This document shows positions 39,799 through 48,481 of a stretch of DNA of 64,000 nucleotides, piece after piece (the first letter of the stretch is position 1; each line of letters opens with the position of its first letter). The stretch spans positions 282,432-346,431 of the forward strand of contig NZ_AWSQ01000006.1 in NCBI RefSeq assembly GCF_000498575.2, given 5' to 3'. This DNA comes from Pseudomonas taeanensis MS-3 (GTDB lineage Bacteria; Pseudomonadota; Gammaproteobacteria; Pseudomonadales; Pseudomonadaceae). Below the pieces are notes generated by a model that ran no database searches, was not told where the DNA came from, and worked only from the letters and a program-made list of their open reading frames with translations. The position numbers were made by a program, and so were the translations under genes.

Positions 39799-41829
39799 TC
39801 AGACGCGGAACGCGCCAATCAGCTGTTTCAAGCGCGACACCAACTCGGAGAGCTCGCGGCTGGCCTGCTCGGTTTGGCTGGCACCCTCGGCGGTGCGTTC
39901 GCCGGCGTGGTTGATCTCGACGATATTCTGGTCGATGTCGTGCGCCACCGCCGTTTGCTGCTCGGCCGCCGCGGCGATTTGCTGGCTCTGGTCGACGATC
40001 ATGCCCACCGCGCCGAGGATATTCTCCAGCGCCTGCTGCACCTTGCTCGACTCGCTAACCGTACCATCGGCCATCTGGTGGCTAACACTCATGGTTTTCA
40101 CCGCCGCACCGACACCACCTTGCAACTTGTCGATCATCGCCTCGATCTGCTCGGTGGACTGCTGAGTACGCTTGGCCAGGTTGCGCACCTCATCGGCTAC
40201 CACGGCAAAGCCGCGGCCCTGCTCGCCGGCCCGCGCCGCCTCGATGGCGGCATTCAGCGCCAACAGGTTGGTCTGCTCGGCGATGCCCTTGATCACGTCC
40301 AGCACCTGACTGATCGAAGCGCTATCGCTGGCCAGTTGATTGATCACCTCCACCGACTGGTCGATCTCGCCAGCCAGCCGCTGAATGCTGCCAACCTGAG
40401 ACTCGACCAGGGCACGCCCATTGACGGTTTCCTGATTGACGCTCTGCGCACTGTTGACGGCCGCGGCGGCGCTGCGCGCCACCTCCTGGGCGGTGGCGGA
40501 CATCTGATTCATCGCCGTCGCCACCTGCTCGATCTGGCTGCGCTGACTGGCGACCGCCTGATTGCTCTCGCCTGAGACCACTTCGACGCGATCGGCCTGG
40601 CGCTCGACCTCGGTGACGGTCTGGCCAACGCGCTCGATCAGGTCGTGAATCTTCACCACGGTTTCATTGAATACCAAGCCCAGCTCGCCCAGCTCATCCT
40701 GACTCTGCGGCTTGAAACTCACGGTCATGTCGCCGGCCGCCACTTTATTCATGACCTGGCCCAGGCTCTTCAGGGTGGTGCGGGTCGACACGTAGAAACC
40801 GCTATAGAGGTAGACGATCAGCAGGAACACCACCACCAGCGCTACCACCAGCAGCAGCATCTGCTCGCGGTTTTCCTGCAGTCGCGCCTGCAATTGCTGA
40901 TCGAGGAACACCAGCACCGCGTCGTTGAACTGGTAGGTCTTGCCCATCACCACAGTGACTTGGTCGTAGAACTGATTCCACGGCATGTCCAGGGTATCGG
41001 CGATCACCACCTTGTCTTCGAACAGCGCAGCGCTGTCCTTCAAGGTGGCCTGACTGGCAGTGGCCAGGCTTTCCAGAGCCGCGCGAGCCGCCGGACTGCT
41101 GTTCAGTGCTTCCTGCAGGTTCAAGCCGTATTCGGCATGCAGCTTTTCCAGCTCCAGCAGCAGCTCATCGAACTGGGTACTGGCTGCCGAATTGAGAAAG
41201 CCCTGGGCCAGCGAGTAAGCGCCTATCGCCCGCCCCTCACTCAATGGAGCGGTAATGATCGGGGTAACGCCGGTGATCAGTTCGGTCATCTGCCGCACTT
41301 CACGCTGGCGATCCTGACTCAGGCCCGCCTGGCTGGCGACCAGTTTGATAAAGACCTGGGAGCTGCCCAACAGCTTCTCGGCTATTGCGGACTTGCCCTG
41401 CAACGATGTTTCGCTCTGCACCGCCTGCAGCTTGCCGATCATTTCGTCGCGTTTGCTGGTGAACTCTTCAACCTGCTCGGCTTCATGCGCGACCGGCTGC
41501 AGGCCTTTCAGGGTCTAACCCAGGGAGCGCTGCAGCTGCTCCACGCGGCTTTCCAGATCGCCCGCCTGCCCCGACTGACCAATCACCGCGTTGATCTGGA
41601 CCAGGTCGGCGTAGCTTTCCAGGTCACGACGCAGGGAGAGCGTCTCACCCAGCAGGTCTAGGCTTTCCAGTGCGGCCTGGGTACTGACGAACTGACGATA
41701 GGAGTCGCGCACCAGGTAAAAGTTGGTGACCAGCATCGGCAGGAAAAACAAGACGCTGATCAAGCTGAACTTCATGCCGAAGCTGAGACGGTTCATTAAC
41801 GCGATAGCCGGATACAACACGCTCTTCAC
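39799..41829 (-). pseudogene. Methyl-accepting chemotaxis protein gene interrupted by one in-frame amber codon
   Basis: The reading frame starts at GTG 41829 (GGGAG 7 nt upstream) and is closed by a single TAG at 41517-41515 after 104 codons. The same frame resumes immediately and runs to 39799, for about 676 codons in all. N-terminal part: TM1 near residues 19-36 and the start of a helical periplasmic domain. After the stop: the rest of that domain, TM2 (LLLVVALVVVFLLIVYLYSG), HAMP, and an intact signalling hairpin (ARAGEQGRGFAVVADEVRNL). A CAG-to-TAG change would explain it. PAO1 has an intact transducer (PA4520) here, from memory. The 547-residue downstream frame lacks TM1, so the receptor is probably non-functional unless the codon is suppressed or a sequencing error. 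Confidence 0.85.
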
Positions 41830-42054
41830 AAGACGTCTCCCGTCCTAATAATTATTGTGGTGTAGCGTTTCGAGGTCGGCCATTGAGCATCTCAGGCTAC
41901 GGCCTGGACGTCCCTTAGCACTTGACCAAAGGCGCTCGAATCAGCATGAAAAATACTGGCAAATCAGCGTAGGCAATACGCATAGAGCATTTGTCGAACG
42001 CGACGTGCTTATATACCCGCTATCGGCACGAATCTCTGTAACTAAAGGTTAAGC

Positions 42055-42945
42055 ATGCACGGACCTTTACGCCTCGGCATCGACCTCGGCGGCAGCAAAA
42101 TAGAGCTGATCGCCCTGGACAACGGCCAGCAACGCCTGCGCCAACGCGTCGCCACGCCGCAGGGCGATTACCGGCAAACCCTGGCGCACATTGTTGGCCT
42201 GGTTGAGCACGCCGAACGCGAACTCGGCATGGGCGGTAGCGTCGGCATTGGCATTCCCGGCAACCGCTCACCGGATCATGGACGGATCAAGAACGCCAAC
42301 TCCACCTGCCTGATCGGCCACGATCTGCAAGGCGACCTGGAGCAGCTGCTGCACCGCCCAGTACGACTGGCCAACGACGCCGACTGCCTCGCCCTGTCCG
42401 AGGCCAGTGATGGCGCCGGGGCTGGGGCAAATAGTGTATTCGGGGTCATTCTCGGCACCGGCGTCGGTGGCGGCCTGGTCATCCATGGTCGGCTGCTCGG
42501 CGGGCCCAATGCGATTGCCGGTGAATGGGGGCACAACCCGCTGCCCTGGCGGCGACATGCGGATGGAGCGAGCCGACGTTGCTACTGCGGGCAGGACGAC
42601 TGCATCGAGACCTTTTTGTCGGGCCCCGGCTGGGCCGCACGCAGTGGCTTGCAGCTGGACGCCGGCGGCATAGTAGCCGCAGCCGACACCGGCAACCCGG
42701 CGGCCCAGCAGGCCGTGGCGCTATATTGCGACCAACTGGCCCGCGGCCTGGCATCGGTTATCAACCTGTTCGACCCGCACGTCATCGTGCTCGGCGGCGG
42801 CCTGTCGAATATTGCCGCACTCTATGCACAAGTGCCGCCATTACTGCAGCGCTACGTGTTTTCCGATCAGGTCAACACCCGCCTGCTACCGGCCAAGTAC
42901 GGCGACTCCAGCGGCGTGCGCGGAGCCGCCTGGCTGTGGAACTGA
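42055..42945 (+). CDS. ROK-family sugar kinase (fructokinase/Mak-like)
   Basis: A 296-residue ROK kinase: ATP-binding LGIDLGGSKIELIAL at the N-terminus, the catalytic Asp in LANDADCLALSE, GVILGTGVGGGLV, and the zinc site built from the His of GEWGHNPLPW plus CYCGQDDCIETF. No DNA-binding domain is present, so it is an enzyme rather than a NagC-type repressor. Closest by pattern to manno(fructo)kinase; glucose or N-acetylglucosamine are alternatives. It stands alone between the MCP gene and ampE, 225 bases after a divergent start. Confidence 0.88.
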   Translation: MHGPLRLGIDLGGSKIELIALDNGQQRLRQRVATPQGDYRQTLAHIVGLVEHAERELGMGGSVGIGIPGNRSPDHGRIKNANSTCLIGHDLQGDLEQLLHRPVRLANDADCLALSEASDGAGAGANSVFGVILGTGVGGGLVIHGRLLGGPNAIAGEWGHNPLPWRRHADGASRRCYCGQDDCIETFLSGPGWAARSGLQLDAGGIVAAADTGNPAAQQAVALYCDQLARGLASVINLFDPHVIVLGGGLSNIAALYAQVPPLLQRYVFSDQVNTRLLPAKYGDSSGVRGAAWLWN

Positions 42946-42988
42946 ACCACATGCCGCCGGAGACCGAGTTGATCACCCTGCAACAGGG

Positions 42989-43825
42989 CTAGAAAAACAG
43001 CGTCCACAGCGCAAACACCGTGTACCAGAGCACCGCGGCGCGCACCATCAACTGCCATAGACCATCCAGGCTGCTGACTCCAGCCTCGCCGATCACCGGC
43101 TCAGGGGTATCGCTGGCCGCACGTCCGACATTGATCACCAACTGCGCCGCAGAAATGTCCCAGCTCAACAACTCATGCAGCAAGGCGCGGCTGACCGCGA
43201 CGAAGTTGCCGACCAACGCAAAACTCGCCGCGAGCATGCGCACCGGCAGCCAGTCAAAAGCATGTCGCAGCTGCACCGCACGCTCGCGAACGACCTCCTG
43301 CCCGGCATGCTCGGCCATCAGGGCCAGCAGCCGATACGCCAAGGCAGCCAGAGGCCCCAGCAGCGCATACCAGAAAATAACGGCGAACAAACCCTGGTAG
43401 GCCTGCCACAGCAAATAGCCCTGCACGCTCTTCAGCAACGCGCCCTCTTCCTCGGCTTCGACGGCCAGGTCACGGCGCGCCACGATGTACGCCGCTTCGC
43501 CATCGCCACGGCGCCAGCTGTCGCGGAACGGCCCGAGCGACGCCAGCAGGTCACCACGACCCAGACTGTAAATCAGCACCAGCAAATGCACCGGCAACGC
43601 CAGCCAGCCATAAGCCAAAGGCTCAAGCAGGGCCAGCACCAGTGCCAGGGCCAGCAGCGGCAGGCCTACCATCAGCACAATGACCAGCCACGGACTCTCG
43701 ATAAAGTCTGCCTGCCGCTCGGCCTTTGCCAGCAGACGCAGCCAGGGACCGTCCTGCTGGATGGCGCCGCGCCATGCCGAAAACTTCTCCACCCAGAGCA
43801 CCAGCAGTAACACCAGAAAACTCAT
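42989..43825 (-). CDS. ampE: AmpE, membrane protein of the ampDE operon
   Basis: A 278-residue inner-membrane protein with about four membrane segments (first MSFLVLLLVLWVEKFSAW). The CobD/AmpE-like part reads LEPLAYGWLALPVHLLVLIY and FAVIFWYALLGPLAALAYRL. AmpE is thought to modulate beta-lactamase induction with AmpD; its activity is not established. The start overlaps the ampD stop by 4 bases, giving the standard ampD-ampE order. Confidence 0.93.
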   Translation of the reverse strand: MSFLVLLLVLWVEKFSAWRGAIQQDGPWLRLLAKAERQADFIESPWLVIVLMVGLPLLALALVLALLEPLAYGWLALPVHLLVLIYSLGRGDLLASLGPFRDSWRRGDGEAAYIVARRDLAVEAEEEGALLKSVQGYLLWQAYQGLFAVIFWYALLGPLAALAYRLLALMAEHAGQEVVRERAVQLRHAFDWLPVRMLAASFALVGNFVAVSRALLHELLSWDISAAQLVINVGRAASDTPEPVIGEAGVSSLDGLWQLMVRAAVLWYTVFALWTLFF

Positions 43826-44385
43826 AACCCCTCCTTAGTATTCAGCAACGCGGTGCGCAAGCGCGGCCAATCGAACGCCGGACCAGGATCCGTCTTGCGC
43901 GTCGGCGCAATGTCGCTGTGCCCGCAGATACGCTCTTGGGTGATTGCCGGATACACGCGCTGCAACTCGCCGACCAGCTCAGCCAGCGCGGCGTATTGCG
44001 CGTCGCTGAACGGCAGCTCATCGGTACCTTCCAATTCGATGCCGAGGGAGAAGTCGTTGCAATTTTCCCGCCCGGCGAAACACGACTGTCCGGCATGCCA
44101 GGCGCGCTCGTTGCAAGAGACGAACTGGGTGATGGCGCCATCGCGCTCGATCAGAAAATGCGCCGACACCTGCAGGGTCGCGATTTCGGCAAAATAAGGG
44201 TGCTCATCTGCTGGCAGGCAATTCTGGAAGAACTGCTGAACCTTGCCGGTGCCGAACTGGCCCGGTGGCAGACTGATGTTATGGATCACCAACAGAGAGA
44301 CTTCCCCCTCCGGGCGTGCATTGAAGTTAGGCGAAGGGCAATGGCGAACGCCCTGACACCAACCACCGGTGACATCCAGCTGCAT
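43822..44385 (-). CDS. ampD: 1,6-anhydro-N-acetylmuramyl-L-alanine amidase AmpD
   Basis: A 187-residue cytoplasmic zinc amidase of peptidoglycan recycling. It removes the stem peptide from anhydromuropeptides and so keeps the AmpR-activating ligand low. Visible: SLLVIHNISLPPGQFG (zinc His), the LQVSAHFLIERDG core, and GHSDIAPTRKTDPGPAFDW with the second His and the Asp ligand. The length equals the usual AmpD. Loss of this gene in pathogens raises AmpC expression; here it looks intact. Confidence 0.95.
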   Translation of the reverse strand: MQLDVTGGWCQGVRHCPSPNFNARPEGEVSLLVIHNISLPPGQFGTGKVQQFFQNCLPADEHPYFAEIATLQVSAHFLIERDGAITQFVSCNERAWHAGQSCFAGRENCNDFSLGIELEGTDELPFSDAQYAALAELVGELQRVYPAITQERICGHSDIAPTRKTDPGPAFDWPRLRTALLNTKEGL

Positions 44386-44876
44386 AAAGGCTCCTTGAAC
44401 GAGCCTCCACTCTAGAGTAGCCGAGCAAATGGGCCAAGCGTTGCCTGCCGGCTCGTGCCTGCGAACCCAGCCTTACCCACCAGCCTTCCTCTTGGGAGTC
44501 TTTCAGTCAGGGATATGCTGGTCGTTGCAGGAAACTCCGGAGCACAGAAACCTACAGGCACGGGCTTGCTCGTATGTCGTATCAGAAATATCCATCAGAG
44601 TCGCAGGCCGGGTGAGACGCCTGCGCGGTGGGCCGGTCAGCAGCCTAATTTGGCGCGACGTAACCCAGCATTGGCTGGTGAAAGCGATGATGCCTTGCTG
44701 GGTTACGCGGCGCTCGAAGCATTCAGTCGCCGACACGCCGCTGACATGCGCCGCTAACCCAGCCTTGGCTGCTGCGCTTGCCTGCCAACCGCGGCTCTGT
44801 CTCGAAGAGACTTTAATTTAGCGACCGCTCACTCGCGAGTTTTTATGTTGCCGAGATTTGCGTTGTTGCAGCCGTG
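44386..44876. other. Gene-free interval upstream of ampD
   Basis: Nearly 500 bases with no convincing gene; the open frames here (for example 44429-44821) lack ribosome sites and family resemblance. It contains a degenerate inverted repeat, GTAACCCAGCATTGGCTGG and GCTGGGTTACG near 44655-44710, with a third AACCCAGCC at about 44755. This is related to the GTGGGTTACG-type element at 12891-12993. A GTCTCGAAGAGAC hairpin lies near 44800. Confidence 0.55.
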
Positions 44877-47180
44877 TCAGACGCCCTTCAGTCGACGCAG
44901 GTTGCCAATCACCGACTCCAAGGCGCGATCGAACAGCAGTGCATCGTCGAGCAGGCGGATGGCATTGCGGCGAAACTCCACAGCCAGGCCCATCCGGGTT
45001 TTCTCCAGGACCTTCATGCCGGTCCGGTTGACGAAAATAAACTTGCCGGTCGGCTTGATCACCGCGGCCAGCTTGCAGCGCAACTTGTGCTCTTCGTCTT
45101 CCTGAAACTCGACCCAACTGCCGACCCGCAGGTTGTCCACACGCAGCAGGGCTTCGTCGTCATCCGCCAGACAGACTTCGGCCTCGCGGCTTTCGCCCGG
45201 CGCCAAGAGGACGATTTCCTCGACCACCTCTACCATGGCAGGTGCTTCCGGCTCTTCGGCGGGGGGCAGCTCCAGTATCGGCAACTCGATTTCCGCTTCA
45301 GCCAAGGCGGCATACTGTTGAGCCTCAGTATCACTCGCTGCCGGCTTTTCAGCGTCGGCCATGTCCCGTTTGAAGCGCTGGAAGGCTTGCACATGCAAGG
45401 CCTCCAACTGATTGAAGAAGGTACTGCTGACGAACGGATCGAACGCCGCGCCGGCCATGCCTTCGCGTAGCGCCTTGAGCAATCCCGGCACCAGCTCCAG
45501 CAAGCGCACGCGCGCTTGCGGATCATCGTGCGGTGCCACGCTCCAGATCAAGTCATCCATGGTGGCCAGCGCCGCCTGCCACTGCACCGACTCCGCCCCA
45601 TGCTTCAAGCAACTGAGCATCAGCACCTTGCTCCAGCCTTCTTGCAACAGACGCACTACCACCTCAGGCAGCTTCTTGCCCAGCAAGCGCTCATTCAGTG
45701 CCTGCTCGACCTGACGTCGGGCCAGCTCGGCTTTGGCACTGCCCTCCTCGGCATCGCGCGTGCGCTGCTCGAGTAGTTCGCTGCGGCGCCGCTCATCCCC
45801 GCTGAAGGCGAGAAACTCAGCCAGTAACTCGGAGAAAATCAGCGGGTCATCGACAAAGTCGTTGAGCAATCGCTGCACCACGCTGTCGATCTTCTGATAC
45901 AGGCTGTCGCGCTGGGTGTCGTCCTGCTCACCCCAGCCCAGAGCGGCCGAAGCGATTTCATTGAGCAAACGGCGCGCCGGGTGGCTGCCGCGACTAAAGA
46001 AGGTCTTGTCGAGCACCGCCACCTTGAGCATCGGAATCTGCAAGCGCCCGATCAAGGCTTTCAGCGAATCCGGCAGGGTGCGGTCATCGAGGATGAACTC
46101 GAACAGCATCGACACCAGGTTGATGACATCCTCATCCACCTCACCAACTACCCGCGCCTTGCCGCTCTTGGCACTGGCGCGACTGAGCAGCTGCTCAAGC
46201 TGTTCGCGCAGGTCGAAATCATCGCTCACCTGGGCAGGTGCACGCTGCTGCATATGCGAGAGCAGGCGCATTAGATCGCCACTGGAGATTGGTCGCGCAT
46301 CGGCCGACGGTGCACTACGTCGCGGCGCAACACTGCCGCGCGCCTGCGAGAGCAACTCCTGCAGGGCGCCGAACACTTCCTGTACACCCTCGTCCATCAA
46401 CTCGCCGTCATCCAGTTGCTGCGACGACTCCGCGCCGCCAGCTCGAGCCCGGGCAGCGGAGCGCCCAGGGTTACGCGGCAGCGGCGCCGACTTCAACTCC
46501 GGAAGCACGCCAGCGGCGATCAGGGCCTGATTAGCCTCGGCGTACAGTTGATCGAGGTCAGCCAGTACATATTTTTCAAACAACTTAAGGATGATCAGCT
46601 TGACCCTGATCTCCACACCCAGACTGCTGCAGGCCTCCAGGAACTGCTCACAGAGTACGGCCGGCCCCAGGGGATTGGACTTGTCATCGAGCTTCTTGCT
46701 GACCATCGCATTCAGTCGCGTGGTCAGATGCCCCAAGGCCATGCTGGCACGGTTCATCACCTTGGCGACCATGACTTCAATTGCCACGGACTCTTCCAGC
46801 TCATCGTTCTGTACCAGCGACAGACTGTCGAACGACAACGCCTCCAGCGGCCGTGTCTTGCCGATCTCATATTGATTGAGGGCGGCGAAGGACGCCAAGA
46901 CGTTACGCAGGAAACCCTGCTCGATATTTTTACGCTTCAAGCGCAAATCGCGCATGGCTTCGAAAAAGGCATTCTGCTCGCCATTGCTGGTCGCCCGGTC
47001 TGCCATATCGAACAGCGTGTCGTCGGCATTATCGAACAGCGCCTGCAGCGCCAGCTTGAGCCGCTGCGCAGCATTATCACGCACTTGAATGAGCGCCACG
47101 GGCAGTCTTCCTACCGGCGAAGTGGGCGAGAGCTCAGCGGTCGCCTTATTCAGGCGCACCACGTTCGCATCAGTCTTCAT
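44877..47180 (-). CDS. DUF1631 family protein
   Basis: A 767-residue, mostly helical cytoplasmic protein of the DUF1631 family, abundant in Pseudomonas and of unknown function. The N-terminal part has RLPVALIQVRDNAAQRLKLA. A charged low-complexity linker (about 235-310) follows. The middle contains DDRTLPDSLKALIGRLQIPM and LKVAVLDKTFFSRGSHPARR. The last 110 residues look like a small beta-barrel (VGSWVEFQEDEEHKLRCKLA, then KFIFVNRTGMKVLEKT) that recalls PilZ, though the RxxxR and N/DxSxxG motifs are degenerate. It matches PA4523 by position. Any c-di-GMP or pilus role is speculation. Confidence 0.88.
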   Translation of the reverse strand: MKTDANVVRLNKATAELSPTSPVGRLPVALIQVRDNAAQRLKLALQALFDNADDTLFDMADRATSNGEQNAFFEAMRDLRLKRKNIEQGFLRNVLASFAALNQYEIGKTRPLEALSFDSLSLVQNDELEESVAIEVMVAKVMNRASMALGHLTTRLNAMVSKKLDDKSNPLGPAVLCEQFLEACSSLGVEIRVKLIILKLFEKYVLADLDQLYAEANQALIAAGVLPELKSAPLPRNPGRSAARARAGGAESSQQLDDGELMDEGVQEVFGALQELLSQARGSVAPRRSAPSADARPISSGDLMRLLSHMQQRAPAQVSDDFDLREQLEQLLSRASAKSGKARVVGEVDEDVINLVSMLFEFILDDRTLPDSLKALIGRLQIPMLKVAVLDKTFFSRGSHPARRLLNEIASAALGWGEQDDTQRDSLYQKIDSVVQRLLNDFVDDPLIFSELLAEFLAFSGDERRRSELLEQRTRDAEEGSAKAELARRQVEQALNERLLGKKLPEVVVRLLQEGWSKVLMLSCLKHGAESVQWQAALATMDDLIWSVAPHDDPQARVRLLELVPGLLKALREGMAGAAFDPFVSSTFFNQLEALHVQAFQRFKRDMADAEKPAASDTEAQQYAALAEAEIELPILELPPAEEPEAPAMVEVVEEIVLLAPGESREAEVCLADDDEALLRVDNLRVGSWVEFQEDEEHKLRCKLAAVIKPTGKFIFVNRTGMKVLEKTRMGLAVEFRRNAIRLLDDALLFDRALESVIGNLRRLKGV

Positions 47181-47563
47181 TGCGAGTCTCCTGCAGGTAG
47201 CCCCTCCAGGGCGAACCGAACTGCATAGCGGTCAACTGAGCGTCATCCGTAACGTCAAAGGCCTGGCGTCAACTTATAAAGATCCATTATAGGGAGGCAC
47301 CGGCCCACACCCAGTGGAGATTTTCTCCAGACATGACCCAGGTCACAGATGCAGCACCGCAGCCGGCTCAACGGTCGGTGACCTAGCTCGAACGCGCACG
47401 ATGCGGACCAGCAGTAAAGACGCCACGCAAGAGCGACTGGCCAACAACGAATATCACCGGTAAAGCCGCAGCATCCGCTCTTACTTAAAGTGTCGACGCC
47501 AATCCCGCTGCATCAGTTGCCAGCAATCCCTATAATCGCCCGACTCAGACAGTGGAGCCCATC
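47181..47563. other. Divergent intergenic region between the DUF1631 gene and nadC
   Basis: No gene is visible in these 383 bases. On the minus strand TATAAT (47291-47286) could be a -10 for the DUF1631 gene. Just upstream of it are two short perfect palindromes, TGGAGA-TTT-TCTCCA (47315-47329) and TGACC-CA-GGTCA (47334-47345). Toward nadC a TATAAT occurs at 47531-47536. Confidence 0.5.
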
Positions 47564-48412
47564 ATGCCCAACCTCATCCTCGCCAACCTGACCGCCGAAA
47601 TCGAAGCCAATGTGCGTCGCGCTCTGGCCGAGGACATGGGCAGCGGTGACATCACCGCCCAGCTGATCCCCGCCGAGCGCCTGGCCCAGGCCAGCGTGAT
47701 CACCCGCGAAGCGGCAGTCACCTGCGGCACGGCCTGGGTCGATGCGGTGTTTCGTCAGCTCGACTCACGCGTGACGGTACACTGGCAAGTCCGCGACGGC
47801 GAACGCGTGGCGCCCAATCAAACCTTGTTCCACCTGGAAGGCCCGGCGCGCGCGCTGCTCAGCGGCGAACGCAGTGCGCTGAACTTTCTGCAGACACTGT
47901 CCGCCGTCGCCACCCGCTGCCAGCATTACGCCGACCTGGTGCAGGACACTGCGGTCAAGCTGCTCGACACCCGCAAGACCCTGCCTGGCCTGCGCCTGGC
48001 GCAGAAGTACGCAGTCACCTGCGGCGGCTGCCACAACCACCGCATCGGCCTGTACGACGCCTTCCTGATCAAGGAAAACCATATCGCCGCCTGCGGTGGT
48101 ATTGCCCAAGCGGTAAAAGCCGCTCACAACATCGCCCCCGGCAAGCCGGTGGAAGTCGAAGTGGAAAGCCTGGAGGAGTTGCAACAAGCCCTGGAGGCCG
48201 GCGCCGACATCGTCATGCTGGATGAACTGTCACTCGACGACATGCGCCGCGCCGTAGCCCTAACCCAAGGCCGCGCCAAACTGGAGGCCTCGGGCGGGGT
48301 CAACGAAAGCACGTTACGAGCGATTGCCGAGACCGGCGTGGATTACATCTCGATCGGTACGCTGACCAAGGACGTGAAAGCGGTGGATTTGTCGATGCGT
48401 TTGAGTTTGTGA
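47564..48412 (+). CDS. nadC: Nicotinate-nucleotide pyrophosphorylase (carboxylating)
   Basis: A 282-residue quinolinate phosphoribosyltransferase, last step of de novo NAD precursor synthesis: quinolinate plus PRPP to nicotinate mononucleotide and CO2. Motifs: LAEDMGSGDITAQLIP, DTRKTLPGLRLAQKYAVTCG, GGCHNHRIGLYDAFLIKENH and the C-terminal KLEASGGVNESTLRAIAETG with DYISIG. The ATG at 47564 follows GGAG by 6 nt and gives the length I recall for P. aeruginosa; a GTG at 47552 adds four residues. TATAAT at 47531 is a likely -10. Confidence 0.96.
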   Translation: MPNLILANLTAEIEANVRRALAEDMGSGDITAQLIPAERLAQASVITREAAVTCGTAWVDAVFRQLDSRVTVHWQVRDGERVAPNQTLFHLEGPARALLSGERSALNFLQTLSAVATRCQHYADLVQDTAVKLLDTRKTLPGLRLAQKYAVTCGGCHNHRIGLYDAFLIKENHIAACGGIAQAVKAAHNIAPGKPVEVEVESLEELQQALEAGADIVMLDELSLDDMRRAVALTQGRAKLEASGGVNESTLRAIAETGVDYISIGTLTKDVKAVDLSMRLSL

Positions 48413-48481
48413 ATTAGGCAGAGTCATGCGGCATGAGAGTAAGATCTACGACGAATATCCGTAATAACACCAAAACACTAA

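Noticed and set aside
41443..41514. Frameshift as the cause of the broken chemoreceptor
   Set aside because: Both halves are in the same frame and sense codons continue directly after the TAG, so it is a nonsense codon, not an insertion or deletion.
44429..44821. 130-codon open frame upstream of the DUF1631 gene
   Set aside because: No ribosome site, no recognisable domain, and it runs through degenerate repeat sequence.
48413..48481. tRNA-Thr expected near pilA/nadC by analogy with P. aeruginosa
   Set aside because: The 69-base interval shows no acceptor stem, T-loop (GTTCGA) or CCA-like end.
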